Positions 1 to 10,140 of a DNA stretch of 64,000 nucleotides are shown here, piece after piece (within the stretch, counting starts at the first letter, position 1; every line of letters starts with the position of its first letter). The DNA is taken from assembly GCA_030141605.1 (NCBI GenBank), contig JAQGDQ010000333.1:1-64000 (forward strand), given 5' to 3'. Position numbers and translations under genes: made by a program. The DNA comes from Tubiluchus corallicola. Its lineage: Eukaryota > Priapulida > Priapulimorpha > Priapulimorphida > Tubiluchidae. Under the pieces are notes generated by a model that saw only the letters and a list, made by a program, of their open reading frames with translations, searched no databases and was not told the DNA's origin.

Positions 1-650
1 TGTGGTGTGTAGTGGGTGGGTGGTGTGGTGCAGTGTGGTGTTATGGTGTGGTGCTGTGCGGTGTGATGTGGTGGAGTATTATGGTGTGGGTTGTGTGGTG
101 TGGTGTGTGGGTGGTGCGGTGCGGTGCAGTGGTATGGTGTGGTGCAGTGTGGTGTGATGTGGTGGAGTCGTATGGTGTGGTGTGGTGTGTGGGTGGTGCA
201 GTGTGCTGCAGCGGTATGGTGTGGTGCGGTGTGGTGTGTAGGTGGGTGGGTGGTGTGGTGCAGTGTGGTGTTATGGTGTGGTGCTGTGTGGTGTGGTGCA
301 GTGTGGTGTTATGGTGTGGTGCTGTGCGGTGTGATGTGGTGGAGTATTATGGTGTGGGTGGTGTGGTGTGGTGTGTGGGTGGTGCAGTGGTATGGTGTGG
401 TGCAGTGTGGTGTGATGTGGTGGAGTGGTATGGTGTGGGTGGTGTGGTGTGTAGGTGGTATGGTGTGGTGTGGTGCGGTGTGGTGTGGTGGAGTGGTATG
501 GTGTGGGTGGTGTGGTGTGTAGGTGGGTGGGTGGTGTGGTGCAGTGTGGTGTTATGGTGTGGTGCTGTGCGGTGTGATGTGGTGGAGTGGTATGGTGTGG
601 TGCAGTGTGGTGTGATGAGGTGGAGTGGTGTGGTGTGGGTTTTGTGTTGA
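1..650. repeat. GT-rich minisatellite (TGGTG/TGTGG family)
   Basis: About 650 bp with almost no cytosine on the plus strand, built from permutations of TGGTGTGGTGCAGTGTGGTG with occasional TTATG and GGAGT variants. A higher-order pattern is visible: the block around 1-118 recurs near 237-395 and again, shortened, near 519-612. Long open frames on either strand are artefacts of the short-period composition (proteins made only of W, G, V, C, or of H, T, P). It ends abruptly near 650, about 80 bp before the Kazal exon splice donor, so it lies in the intron downstream of that minus-strand exon. Confidence 0.95.
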
Positions 651-731
651 TTTGTGCATAAAATTCTTTTTGTGGGGTTTGGCTAGTATATACTATTACT
701 AAACACTTAGCAAGTGCAAAAAAAAAATTAC

Positions 732-878
732 CTTCACAGTCCATATTGTCTGCTCTTTTAAGCATGGAAAATGTTTTAGCTACACATTCTAACAAGCATA
801 TATTATCATATATGCGCTGATCATTTCCACATACAGGTGAATACATCAAATTACAGACGCAATCGTTTTCCCACCCGG
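732..878 (-). CDS. Kazal-type domain exon of minus-strand inhibitor gene
   Basis: A 147-bp exon on the minus strand, preceded by a polypyrimidine stretch plus TTTTAG and followed by GTAATT. Both boundaries are phase 1. The 49 residues begin after GWEND and contain six cysteines in Kazal arrangement: C-V-C, seven residues, then PVCGNDQRIYDNIC, LLEC and a final MDC. The CGND..IYDN..C core is diagnostic of Kazal serine-protease inhibitor domains. By the standard Kazal register, the P1 residue (second after Cys2) is Leu, which in known members favours chymotrypsin- or elastase-like targets; that preference is inference. It is the last exon of the chain visible before the left edge, so the gene continues outside the window. 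Confidence 0.85.
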
Positions 879-899
879 CTAAAAATAAAAAGAAATATA

Positions 900-1180
900 A
901 AGCTGTATAATACATACAGACAGGAAATGTAAAGGTGTGTTATACTTATGCATAGATACAGAGCATAGATATTAGTTGATAATACATTTGGCCCTATCTT
1001 GAATATCTGAAATTTCCCAAGGTCCGTCCATTGGTCATCATTCAGATCACAAATCTAAATATCATCAGGAATCAGAATCAGCAAAAACATCACACAAACA
1101 TACAGAATGTTTACTGCCGTAATGCTAAAAACGGTACACATTAATAAAAAAACATCCAATAACAAGCAGCAGAAAAACTT
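900..1180 (-). other. Intron between Kazal and Cys-rich exons
   Basis: Roughly 300 bp of AT-rich sequence between the acceptor of the Kazal exon and the donor of the exon at 1183-1350. No coding sequence or repeat structure recognised. Confidence 0.6.
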
Positions 1181-1182
1181 AC

Positions 1183-1350
1183 GTAACAACTCTACTGAGC
1201 AGCAGATTGAAGGCTCCTCGATGCCGACTCTAGTGCATACATAACGCTTTGGGCATGGTTTGTTATCCCAACATGTACGGTCTCCTTCACCAGTGTCAGG
1301 TATGGGTGAGGAATTGCGGACCCCACCGCAAAAACCCATTGGCTTTGGCT
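1183..1350 (-). CDS. Lustrin-type Cys-rich domain exon (copy 2)
   Basis: A 168-bp minus-strand exon, acceptor GTATAG and donor GTAAG, phase 1 at both ends (56 codons). The peptide opens with PKPMGFCGG, then NSSPIPD, RTCW, KPCPKRYVC and ends EPSICCS. The pattern C...SPIPD...RTCW..xPCPxxYxC...PxICC is shared almost position by position with the exon at 8223-8411, so the two are duplicates. Spacing and the terminal CC resemble the lustrin cysteine-rich repeat found in molluscan shell and extracellular-matrix proteins, often next to Kunitz domains. A divergent WAP or EB module is the alternative. Six cysteines would form disulfides in the secretory pathway. Confidence 0.78.
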
Positions 1351-2847
1351 CTATACAAAACCAGCAAAAATCTTAAAACTGGTGTTAGATTCCATTAACA
1401 TTACGCAGTGGCAATTCACTTCACAAAATAAATTCATACTTCATAAATCTGGGGGCTTTATGTCACTTCAGAATGTTATCGTTAAAGACGATATTATTAA
1501 ATTCACTAAACTAAACTATTAACAACAATTCAGTTCATAATAAATTATCAAATTAACAACATCTTTGTAAAATTTGATCAAGTTTCTCTTTGATGCAACA
1601 TTATAAAATAACTCATTAGTTAACAATCCTAATAAAAACACTTTATGCATAACAACGAGTAAAACCAAACTATTATAACTATTATAAACATTCCATGCAG
1701 AGTCTCAGCACATAGATATATTGGGATTACAAATTGCTGAGCGACAGAAAATAATCTATGACTTAGTAATAATATCAATGCAGCCTCGTGTTCTTTAACC
1801 CATTTTAATCCAGCCTGAAGTCTCTGTTTTTAGAAGCAGCCCACGACATCTAACTTTTATGTTCTTCCAAAAAAAGCCATCTCCTTGAAGGCTTTCACAA
1901 TGCTGCAGATGCAGACATTTCCTTTTTGCAGTCAGGAAAAGACAAGTAAGAGAAATCATGGTCTTTCTATGAAATATACAGGACTGCAAGAACCAGCAAA
2001 GAAGCAAGTATTCAACCATTACTGGTTGACATAGGTCCCATTCTACCAAAATAAGAAACACTAGTTTTGTGCAAAAATGTCAAAATGGGAGTTTTGTGTT
2101 TCTCGCTTTTCATGCTGCCCATTATCATTTGTTAAAAAATAGGCTATCAGCAGCAAAGCATGTAATAATTCAATGTATAAACTACCTTAACTTAAAGCGG
2201 TTGGTGGTTTAGCCTTGGAAATTATTATATATCGTGGGTGTAGCTCACAGTAAGTGCCAATTTCCCAGCAGTGCTTTTTAACAGGTTTGGAATTGATTAT
2301 CGAAAATACCAAAAAAACAAAAATTATAAAAAAATCACTATGCTATAGTAAAAGAATTCTACTTTTATTTTGCTGACACGTATTTCACAGCTCATTACGG
2401 GTTGCTCCCCCGGTAGGGGCGAGGATCAAGTGTTTGAATCCAATTCAAACAAGTTTTTTATTATAATCCGAACAGAAAATTATAGATTCGAATAATTCAC
2501 ATCTTCAACTACACATGTTGTTTATCATTAAAATGCTTGAATTAGCATGTAATCAGCAAATAAGCATTTTCACAGTTTTCCTCTAAGCAAGTGCAGTTGC
2601 CTTTGGTCAAAGGATAAGTGCACCCCAGCAAAGCGTCTTAACCACAACCGTAACGTGATGTGGGTAAGGCAAAGCTGTATGCCAGAATCAGTTTTGTAAC
2701 TTTTGTTGTTTTATTTGTACTACTTAATTATACAATAGTCTGTGCATAGAGTGATGTACTAGCAGGATCTTATTTGCAAACAAGAAAAACAAGAAAAAAT
2801 GCACCAGGTCAAGGTTCTAACTAACTGTTAAAATTTCTACTACTACA
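1351..2847. other. Intron of minus-strand gene, no gene seen
   Basis: About 1.5 kb of AT-rich intronic sequence between a Cys-rich exon and the foldback element. A stretch near 2400-2460 (GGTAGGGGCGAGGATCAAG then GTTTGAATCC) faintly resembles a tRNA-type B box, but no matching A box or tail was found, so no SINE is called. Confidence 0.5.
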
Positions 2848-4871
2848 ATTTTATTTAGGTTTATGAAAAACTGCTCTCATTAAGATGTGGAGGATTGATG
2901 TTTATGTTTTGCGTTAAATGTGAGCCGCCTGGGCTGCTCGAAATTATTTGCTCCAATGTTATGGGAGAATCAGGTAACCCTTCAAATTTTTTTTGATCCC
3001 TGTGACCTTTCACCTGACCACTAACCCCACCCTACCCCTTGCTCCTAATGCTAATGTTTGCCTAAAGCATTAACCCTAACTCCTAACGCTAATTTCTACC
3101 TATGTGATTACAGGTACTTTTACCTGTCACACTTTGAATTTGATTGTTTTTTAGCTTTTATTCTAACCCTAACCCCTGTTTTTACCTATGTGATTACAAT
3201 AGTTTTTAACCTGTCTATTATTTTTATGCTTGCATAGAATTTAATTATTGTCCAACCCTAATCCTCACTCTAACTTTGGACCAGTGTGGTTAGAAGTTTT
3301 TTTACCCGGTTGTTGTTTTTGTATTTAATTGTTTTTACAGTGATCTACCTTACATTTAATTGGTTTTTATCCAGTTAAACAATAGCAATAAACGATTATA
3401 ACAGTCATCACCACATTTGTATAAACATCTGTTATGGGCATACAAGTTTCTACATGGATAACGTCAGATTTAGCTAGGACAAAACACGGATTTTCAGTCA
3501 GAAAAGTCTGTGATAGGTTTTGACAGGCCGTTTCTATAAGCATACATTTTGAAAAATTAATGAAAATGTTTAAGATAGAACAGGAAACATTGATAAATGT
3601 AACAGTTTTCTTCGCCGATCGTAATTGCATTTCAGTATGAAAAACATTTAATTTAATGTAATTTAGCGATCTTTAAAAGTTAATTTGTTAAAAATTTAAT
3701 TTCATAAAACTCCTCCTTATAAGGAGAAGTCAGTGATGAGTGAATGAATAAGTTCCTTAATATACAATCTGGTGAGATCTAATCTGTACGGAATCTTGCT
3801 CTCAGCAGCGCATGTGAGAACAAGAAAAAATGTGCAAGCTTAGAGAGTCGAATCATACAGTTTGCTGTAAAATTACATTAAATTAAATGTTTTTCATACT
3901 GAAATGCAATTACGATCGGCGAAGAAAACTGTTACATTTATCAATGTTTCTTGTTCTATCGTAAACATTCTCATTAATGCTTCAAAATGTATACTTATAG
4001 AAACGGCCTGTCAAAACCTATAACAGACTTTTCTGACTGAAAATCTGCATTTTGTACTATCTAAATCTGACGTTAGCCATGTAGAAACTTGTATGCCCAT
4101 AACAGATGTTTATACAAATGTGGTGATGACTGTTATAATCGTTTATTGCTATTGTTTAGCTGGATAAAAAACAATTAAATGTAAGGTAAACACTGTAAAA
4201 AACAATCAAATACAAAAACAACAATCGGGTAAAAAAACTTTTGTAACCACGCTGGTCCAAAGTTAGAGTGAGGATTAGGGTTAGACAATAATTAAATTCT
4301 AAGCAAACATAAAAGTAATAGACAGGTTAAAAACTATTGTAATCACATAGGTAAAAACAGGGTTAGGGTTAGAATAAAAGCTAGAAAACAATCAAATTCA
4401 AAGTGTGCAAGAAAATAATTGGTAGGTAAAAGTACCTGTAATCACAAAGGTAGAAATTAGCGTTAGGAGTTAGGGTTAAGGCAAGGACTACTATACTACA
4501 GGACGTGCACGCTGAAATCTCTGATTCGGCTAGCGGAGGCGATCAATACTTGCATGAACGTAATCTATAAATAGTGCGCTTTAGAGAGTAGTGATCTTGG
4601 AAATTAAAGAATGTGCGGATCGGTAGATAGCGAGTATTATTTTTCATTTAATTGGTTCTTTACATTACGGGAGAAAAGTACCAATTGTTTATTTTATGTA
4701 TCAAAGGAAATTAGTGTTCATTTTTACTTCTTAAATAGTGCACTACTTTAGGCGTAAGTGTGTTTTACCGGAAGTAGTGCTTTGCCATTGTTAATGTGTC
4801 TGCTTGTGTTTGTTTCTTTGTGGATTATTTTCAAAATTTCTGGTGGATTTTATACATCTGTGCTCAGCAGC

Positions 4872-6548
4872 ATGCCTAACAAGTGTGGTGTTGTTAAATG
4901 CAAAGGTAACTATGACACGGAGAACAAGTGTCGTGTGTTCAGACTGCCAAGAGATCATGTAGAAAAACAGAAATGGCTAAGTGTTCTTCCCCCACGCGAA
5001 GGCTTTGTTGTTGATCCAACGAAATTTTTCATTTGCGAAAAGCATTGGCCGTCGGATACTCAAATGGTCAAAATTCCAGGTGGTCACACCAGGCCAGTGG
5101 ATCCACCCAGTATTTTCAACGTTCCAAGATCATGCTTGCCCACTCCAAAGCCACCACCTCGCCCTCCAAAAACTGAGGACCAGCAGCTGAATTATTTCCT
5201 TAAAAAGGATAAAATAACTTCTCTCAATGAATTCACTCCTGAGAAAGACCTGCATAAGACGTATCAGAACCTCATTATATCTCGCACACAAGACAAATTT
5301 GTGTGCATGTTCATGGAAGAGGACCACAGTCAATGTTATATGTCAATTATTGTTCACAATAAGCCTACCTTGTGTTCCCGTCTTACTCTGTATGCTTTCA
5401 AAAACAGGATCAGTGTGCCATTAAGTAAAATCCTCAGTCCGAACAATGGGCTGTCCTCTTACTCACAATTTTTCGCGGTTGTGAATTCTGTTGTAAACCA
5501 CATTCATCATGTTGATGATACTGTCAACAAAGTGACAAAGTCTCTTGAACTTGAACTAGCTCAAAATCGAGAACAATCTCCTAGTGTTAATGCTAAAGCC
5601 AAGAAGCTCAAATTTCTAACACGACAGCTTCGACTATTATGTGATAAGACTTTCACAGTGTCTGATTATTGCTTTGCAATAGAGTCATTTCCCCATTGCA
5701 ATTACGAACAACTGCGTGACTTTTTAGTGCTACCCAGCAAAAGAAAGCTGCAGTCAGTTATTTCATCGACAGATATTGACAAGGTGCTAGGTAAAACATT
5801 TCAGAAAGTGAAAAGTTCTGAGCAGAAACATTGTATGCTATTGGTGGATGAAGTGAAAATACGCCCAACAGTGGCTTTTTCAGGGGGTGTGCTAAATGGC
5901 ATGGCAAAAAATGAGCCAGACAGTAAAGCTACATCAATGCTATGTGTGATGGCTAAATGTCTACATGGTGGCCCCAGCGTGATGATATCAGTGACCCCCG
6001 TTCACATGCTGACTGCTGCATATCAATTCTCTGTCGTGAAGGAGGCTGCTACAGTGGTTGAGAATTCGGGAGGAACTGTTTTAGGGTCCATGACGGACAA
6101 CCACAAGATCAACCAACAATACTGCAAATTGTTTACCAGACGAACAGACTGGGAGGCTGAACATCCCCTGGAAAATACACGAGTGTGGTTCCTGTTGTAT
6201 GATACCGTCCACATTCTGAAATGTATCAGGAACAACTGGATCACGGAGAAATGTCAGAAATTATCGTTTGACAAGAAAACTGTTGGCTCATTTGCTGAAG
6301 TAAAAAGTCTTTACAAAGCTGAGAAAGACAATGTGCTCAAGTCAACACCTTTGACATATTCTGCAGTCTTCCCATCGAAACTTCAGCTCCAGAATGTGCA
6401 ACATGAGGGTGTTCAACGATCGTGTCGTTGCATCGCTGAGACTTCGAGGAGCCCAGGACACTGCAGAATTCATTCAGCAAGTGCTACGCTGGTGGAATGT
6501 GGTAAATGTTTCTGCCAGAAGTCAAGACATGAGGATGAGAGACCCTGA
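4872..6548 (+). pseudogene. THAP-domain P-element transposase, 5' part (frameshifted)
   Basis: The frame is open from 4758, but the natural start is the ATG at 4872 (MPNKCGVVKC), because THAP domains sit at the extreme N-terminus. The C2CH finger is visible: CGVVKC at the start and ICEKHW about 50 residues later, with a Trp (KQKWL) and Pro in the expected places. Downstream, a predicted coiled or linker region leads into an RNase H-like catalytic core: MLLVDEVKIRP supplies the first acidic residue, and SMTDNHKIN a second. HILKCIRNNW matches the conserved P-transposase block. A 5-bp deletion at 6405 throws the frame, so the last ~45 residues are out of register and the C-terminal third lies in other frames to about 7360. 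Confidence 0.88.
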
Positions 6549-7363
6549 TCGATCTGTTCAACAAGATACATCTGATACTCTTCAGTCGTTGTTGACTCTG
6601 TTTAAGCAAACCGAATCAGGACACGGACCAAATAGAATTGAATGCCTGACACAAGATACACGAAAAGCTTTGATTCAGACCACGGAGGGACTCCTCGCAA
6701 TCTGTAGGCACTTGTTTTCTGTTGGATTTCACTATGTATTATTGCGTGAACTTCAGAGTGACAGAATAGAGGGTGAGTTCTCAGTTTACAGGCAGTCAAG
6801 GGGGGGGGCAATGCATTCATGCAAGCTGGAGATGTCTGTTCAGCATTCTAGGCGGAGACTGGCGCGTTTCTGCATCATTCCTGGAGTTTGTGGACACAGA
6901 CACATCATCCGAAAGCCAGTCGCACACATGCAATGGGATTGATTTCGAGGATGCCAAAATTATGAAGATTTGTGTTGACGAGACTCTTTCCAAAACTGAA
7001 CTGAACGCGTGTGCATATGTCGCAGGTTGGTTGGAGAGTAAGTGCCAAAATGACATTTCTTTTCCCGAGGATGAGCGAAGTGTCTAGGGGAGGTCTTACA
7101 GTGCCCCACACATTCACGTTCGAATTCGTAACAACTGGCTTGTGTTTTGTGAAGAAGTCAACTCACACAGTCTGCTGCCGCAACAAGCTCATGAACATCC
7201 TCTCCATAATCAATGCCTACTTTGATTTTGGAGAATTTTCAGGAAATGCTCTGAGACGCCTGGCGAATGTACTGCTGCATGGACTACACAATTTGGAGAA
7301 GGATCAATAGCAGAACTCAGCCCTTTACCAGACCTCCATTAAGAAGGCGCGACTAGCCGACTA
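6406..7363 (+). pseudogene. P-element transposase, C-terminal part (broken)
   Basis: Continuation of the copy-1 transposase after its frameshift. The first segment, in the frame open from 6394, matches the second copy (NDRVVASLRLRGAQDTAEF). The frame is lost again in the G run at about 6800-6809, and 35 bp present in copy 2 are missing near 7077. The terminal segment (about 7090-7363) carries HTFTFEFVTTG, CCRNKLMNIL and KKARLAD before a TAA. Compared with copy 2, these lesions are independent events, so neither copy in the window is intact. The product would be nonfunctional. Confidence 0.8.
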
Positions 7364-7978
7364 ATTGTCGCAAACATCTCTGCAAAATGGTGAGTGCAAT
7401 AATTTCATGTATTCTAATTTACACAGAGGAACCTATGAATGAGTTTATATAGTCCTGACAAAATGGTGCAGTCTGTTTATTCTCTATAAAAAGTGACAGG
7501 TAATCTTCGGGACACAATGAGTTGCAGATATGGTGTGTTTTTTTTGGGGGGGGGGGATATCATAGGTACCACTGTTTTTAAATTACTAGATGAATGAGGA
7601 ATATGTTCTATGTGTATTGTGGCATGCTATAGGTCACCATGGGGGGTAAATATGTCCAAATTATTAGCACTAAATGTTAAAAATAGATCGCCTCCGCTAG
7701 CCGAATCAGAGATTTCAGCGTGCACGTCCTGTAGTATAGTAGTCCTTGGGTTAAGGCTATAGGCAAATATTAGCATTAGGAGCTAGGGGTAGGGTTAGGG
7801 TTAGTGGTCAAGTGAAAGGTCACAACAATCAAAAAAAAATTTGAAGGGGTGCCTGATTCTCCCATAACATTGAAGCAAATAATTTCGAGCAGCCCAGGCA
7901 GCTCGCATCTCACGCAAGGCATAAACATCAATTCTGCACATCTTAATGAAAGCAGTTTTTCATAAACCTAAATAAAAT

Positions 7979-8222
7979 ACAACAAAACTTTACAATCCTC
8001 AAATAATTAAACAACCCAGCCAGTGCTGTAAGCCTAATATTAATGTGTTAAATTTTTGCGAATGATTACATTGTTTTTTTTTTTGATAATTATTTGTTCA
8101 GAACTCAGGCTATCTGCAGTTTTCACAAAACTATGTGCATTCAATGCTCAATATTCTGCAACAGATTATGCCGTGACATGCCATCTTGCTACAAATGACA
8201 AAACGCAGCAGACAACGCTTAC
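7979..8222. other. Intronic sequence
   Basis: Short AT-rich stretch between the right end of the foldback element and the splice donor of the exon at 8223-8411. Nothing recognised. Confidence 0.5.
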
Positions 8223-8411
8223 CTGGTGGTTTACTTGTAGGTTTAAATGGATTTTCTCCACTGCAACAAATTGCAGGTACATCTGCCACATGAATGTTAC
8301 AGTAATACCCATCTGGACATGGATTTTTAGACCAACATGTACGAGATCCATACGGAGAATTCCTGTCAGGTATCGGTGAGCCTGATGAACAAGTATTAAG
8401 TGGCTTTGGTT
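8223..8411 (-). CDS. Lustrin-type Cys-rich domain exon (copy 1)
   Basis: A 189-bp minus-strand exon with acceptor TTTGCAG and donor GTAAGC, phase 1 at both ends (63 codons). The peptide runs PKPLNTCSSGSPIPD, then GSRTCWSKNPCPDGYYC, then VPAICCSG, and finishes in a Pro/Lys linker (NPFKPTSKPP). It is the clear paralogue of the exon at 1183-1350: both have the PKP lead-in, SPIPD, RTCW, PCP..Y.C and ICC. The pattern fits lustrin-type cysteine-rich repeats, which are secreted matrix modules. It lies between the 10.0 kb Cys-rich exon and the 1.2 kb copy and splices in frame to either neighbour. Confidence 0.8.
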
Positions 8412-10003
8412 CTGCAAAGAAATCAACATACTGTAATAAAGTATAAAGAGGAAATTATACATTACAAACTTTATCATTTTTCAGTGGACTTTTATAGTCC
8501 GTCTTTCGAAAGCTAGACAAACACTAAATGGTGCAAATTTTTGCAAATCTAGTTTTTCAGCAGTGAAAAGTTTAAAATAATAGAATGAAGCATACACCAT
8601 AGTATATATATTAACTAGATTTTATAATAAGTTTTTGAGTTATGCCTTCAGCAGCCTTAAGTTAGTATTCCAGTATTTAAGAACATTAAACCTGTATTTG
8701 TCACACGGGCATCCTGGTCACTACAAAGTCAACTTTCAAGAAGAAACACAATAATTATTTTACCTTAAGCATTTTCTTTCACAAAAAGCCACCATCCGAC
8801 AATGAATAAGGTTTTTTTGTTTCTAATTTATCAAAATAGCTACATATGACCAAATGTGAAATCGCATGAAGAATATTCGACTGACTACTTCTGTACTGGA
8901 TCTGACTTTGTCAATGGCTAAAAGGGAAGATAAATTTAGCTACATGGCGCGCATCACTAGTTTATCTGCAATTAAAGTCGGAAATAAAGTTTCATCGAAT
9001 GGTTTCATCTGAAACGTTTATTTTTGTATACAGTAAAAAGTGATTGAAAGTTATCTAAAACCTTACCTGTTTTAGTAAGTTCAGATAATGAACTAGTCTT
9101 TACATTCTATTAACTTTCTTCGTGCCTACCATTAACTACCATAAAACGGTTTGTCAAAGGCTGAAACTATTTTTAGTTACGGTTATAGGCTAAAGGTTAT
9201 ACCGTAAAATGATTTGTGAATAGCTAAAACTAGCTTTATTTAAAGCCATAGGCTAAGGGCTGTAGCCTAAAGCTCTTACTAAAATATACAAAACTATACT
9301 AAACTATACTTGCTATACTAAACTAAACTAAACTAAACTTAACTTAAACTAAACTTTATTTACAGTTAAATTGCATTAACCATAATATGACATTTGTACC
9401 AATCTATATAACATTGTCATTATCATTAAAAATCATCCAGAGTGGAAGACTATAATTTAGTTTTAAACTGATCTGTATCCAAAAGAGTGCTCTTGGAAAA
9501 TAACAGTTATCATCTCTTTGTACTTTAAATTTGACAGAAAACCAAGAAAAAATTGTAGCAATTTTTCATTTTGTTAATAAAAGTTTCACACTGCAGTTTG
9601 TGGTGAAAAATACAATGATTTCTGTAAATTGTTTGTTATTTGCCAACTCTCAGTTTTAATCGTTATTAAGTCAATAAAAGTAATCATTAAGTATGAATTC
9701 CACATTGATGTCTTTTGTTGAATTAAGGGAATCTTTGCCGTGTTCAATTTGATTAGCCAAAATTAATAAAAAAAATTATATGTTAATGCCTGGAACGTCA
9801 AATACCTAGTATATAGTTTTTCATGAACTTGCAAATGCTGTAAGCCTGAACAGAGGTGGTGTGGCATATTTACATGTGTCGAAGTAACTATAGTTTCACC
9901 GTAGATATGTTTTAGATATTTTAAAAAAAATTAATAAATAAGTAATTATTAATATAAATAAAATAATAATAGATAGGTTTTGGTGATAACATTACTCCTA
10001 AAC
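8412..10003. other. Intron; includes short ACTAA-rich repeat at about 9281-9360
   Basis: About 1.6 kb of AT-rich sequence without recognisable coding potential. Around 9281-9360 there is a short run of imperfect ACTAA/ACTATA repeats. No transposon ends were found. Confidence 0.5.
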
Positions 10004-10140
10004 TCACATTCTAAAACACCTACTTCTACAACCACATTTGCCATTGCAAACAATACTTGCTAGCGCACATTTACATCTGCCACAGCATAATTTCACTTGC
10101 TGGTAACAACATTTAATAAGTTGTCGACACTCTTTTGATG
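10004..10140 (-). CDS. Very Cys-rich exon ending in a stop codon
   Basis: Minus-strand candidate exon with a good acceptor (ATTTCACAG at 10141-10149) and phase-1 entry like its neighbours. It reads SKECRQLIKCCYQQ, then LCCGRCKC, then CNGKCGCRSRCFRM and a TGA at 10004-10006. That is eleven cysteines in about 45 residues, including CC and CxC pairs, typical of a disulfide-dense extracellular module, although I cannot assign a family. No good phase-1 splice donor is visible, so the natural reading is a terminal exon, giving a shorter isoform or ending a separate gene. A weak donor inside it (A|GTATTG) would allow splicing onward but would discard the last cysteines. Confidence 0.5.

Larger units (their letters stand above)
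4482..7748 (+). mobile_element. P-type DNA transposon, copy 1
   Basis: A 3267-bp element with perfect 63-bp terminal inverted repeats (4482-4544 and 7686-7748) beginning CAAGGACTACTATACTACAG. It is flanked by an exact 8-bp duplication GGTTAAGG at 4474-4481 and 7749-7756. Eight-base duplications, CA...TG ends and a THAP-domain transposase are the signature of the P superfamily. The copy is nearly identical to the one at 42971-46227 but has its own lesions: a 5-bp deletion at 6405/6406, an altered G run at about 6800-6809, and a 35-bp deletion near 7077. The unoccupied target can be read from the opposite foldback arm. Confidence 0.93.
2848..7978. mobile_element. Foldback (long inverted repeat) element, interrupted by a P element
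   Basis: Two arms of about 0.8 kb are reverse complements with modest divergence: left arm about 2848-3665, right arm about 3869-4481 continuing at 7757-7978. A loop of about 200 bp (3666-3868) separates them. Termini read ATTTTATTTAGGTTTATG on the left and the complement CATAAACCTAAATAAAAT on the right. A possible 3-bp target duplication (ACA) flanks it, which is weak evidence. The arms contain vertebrate-type telomere-like runs (CCCTAACCCTAAC). No transposase is encoded, so this is non-autonomous. The right arm is split by the P element at 4482-7748; the left arm preserves the unoccupied site near 3068-3080. Confidence 0.85.

Noticed and set aside
12-915. Open frames of 140-214 codons across the GT repeat on both strands
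   Set aside because: They arise from the short-period composition; only the upstream portion of the minus-strand frame, at 732-878, is a real (Kazal) exon.
1795-2061. Minus-strand 88-codon frame with several cysteines
   Set aside because: Cys spacing matches no extracellular module, and other frames have stops; probably intronic chance frame.
2390-2470. Possible tRNA-derived SINE
   Set aside because: Only a weak B-box-like GTTTGAATCC; no A box, cloverleaf or poly-A tail.
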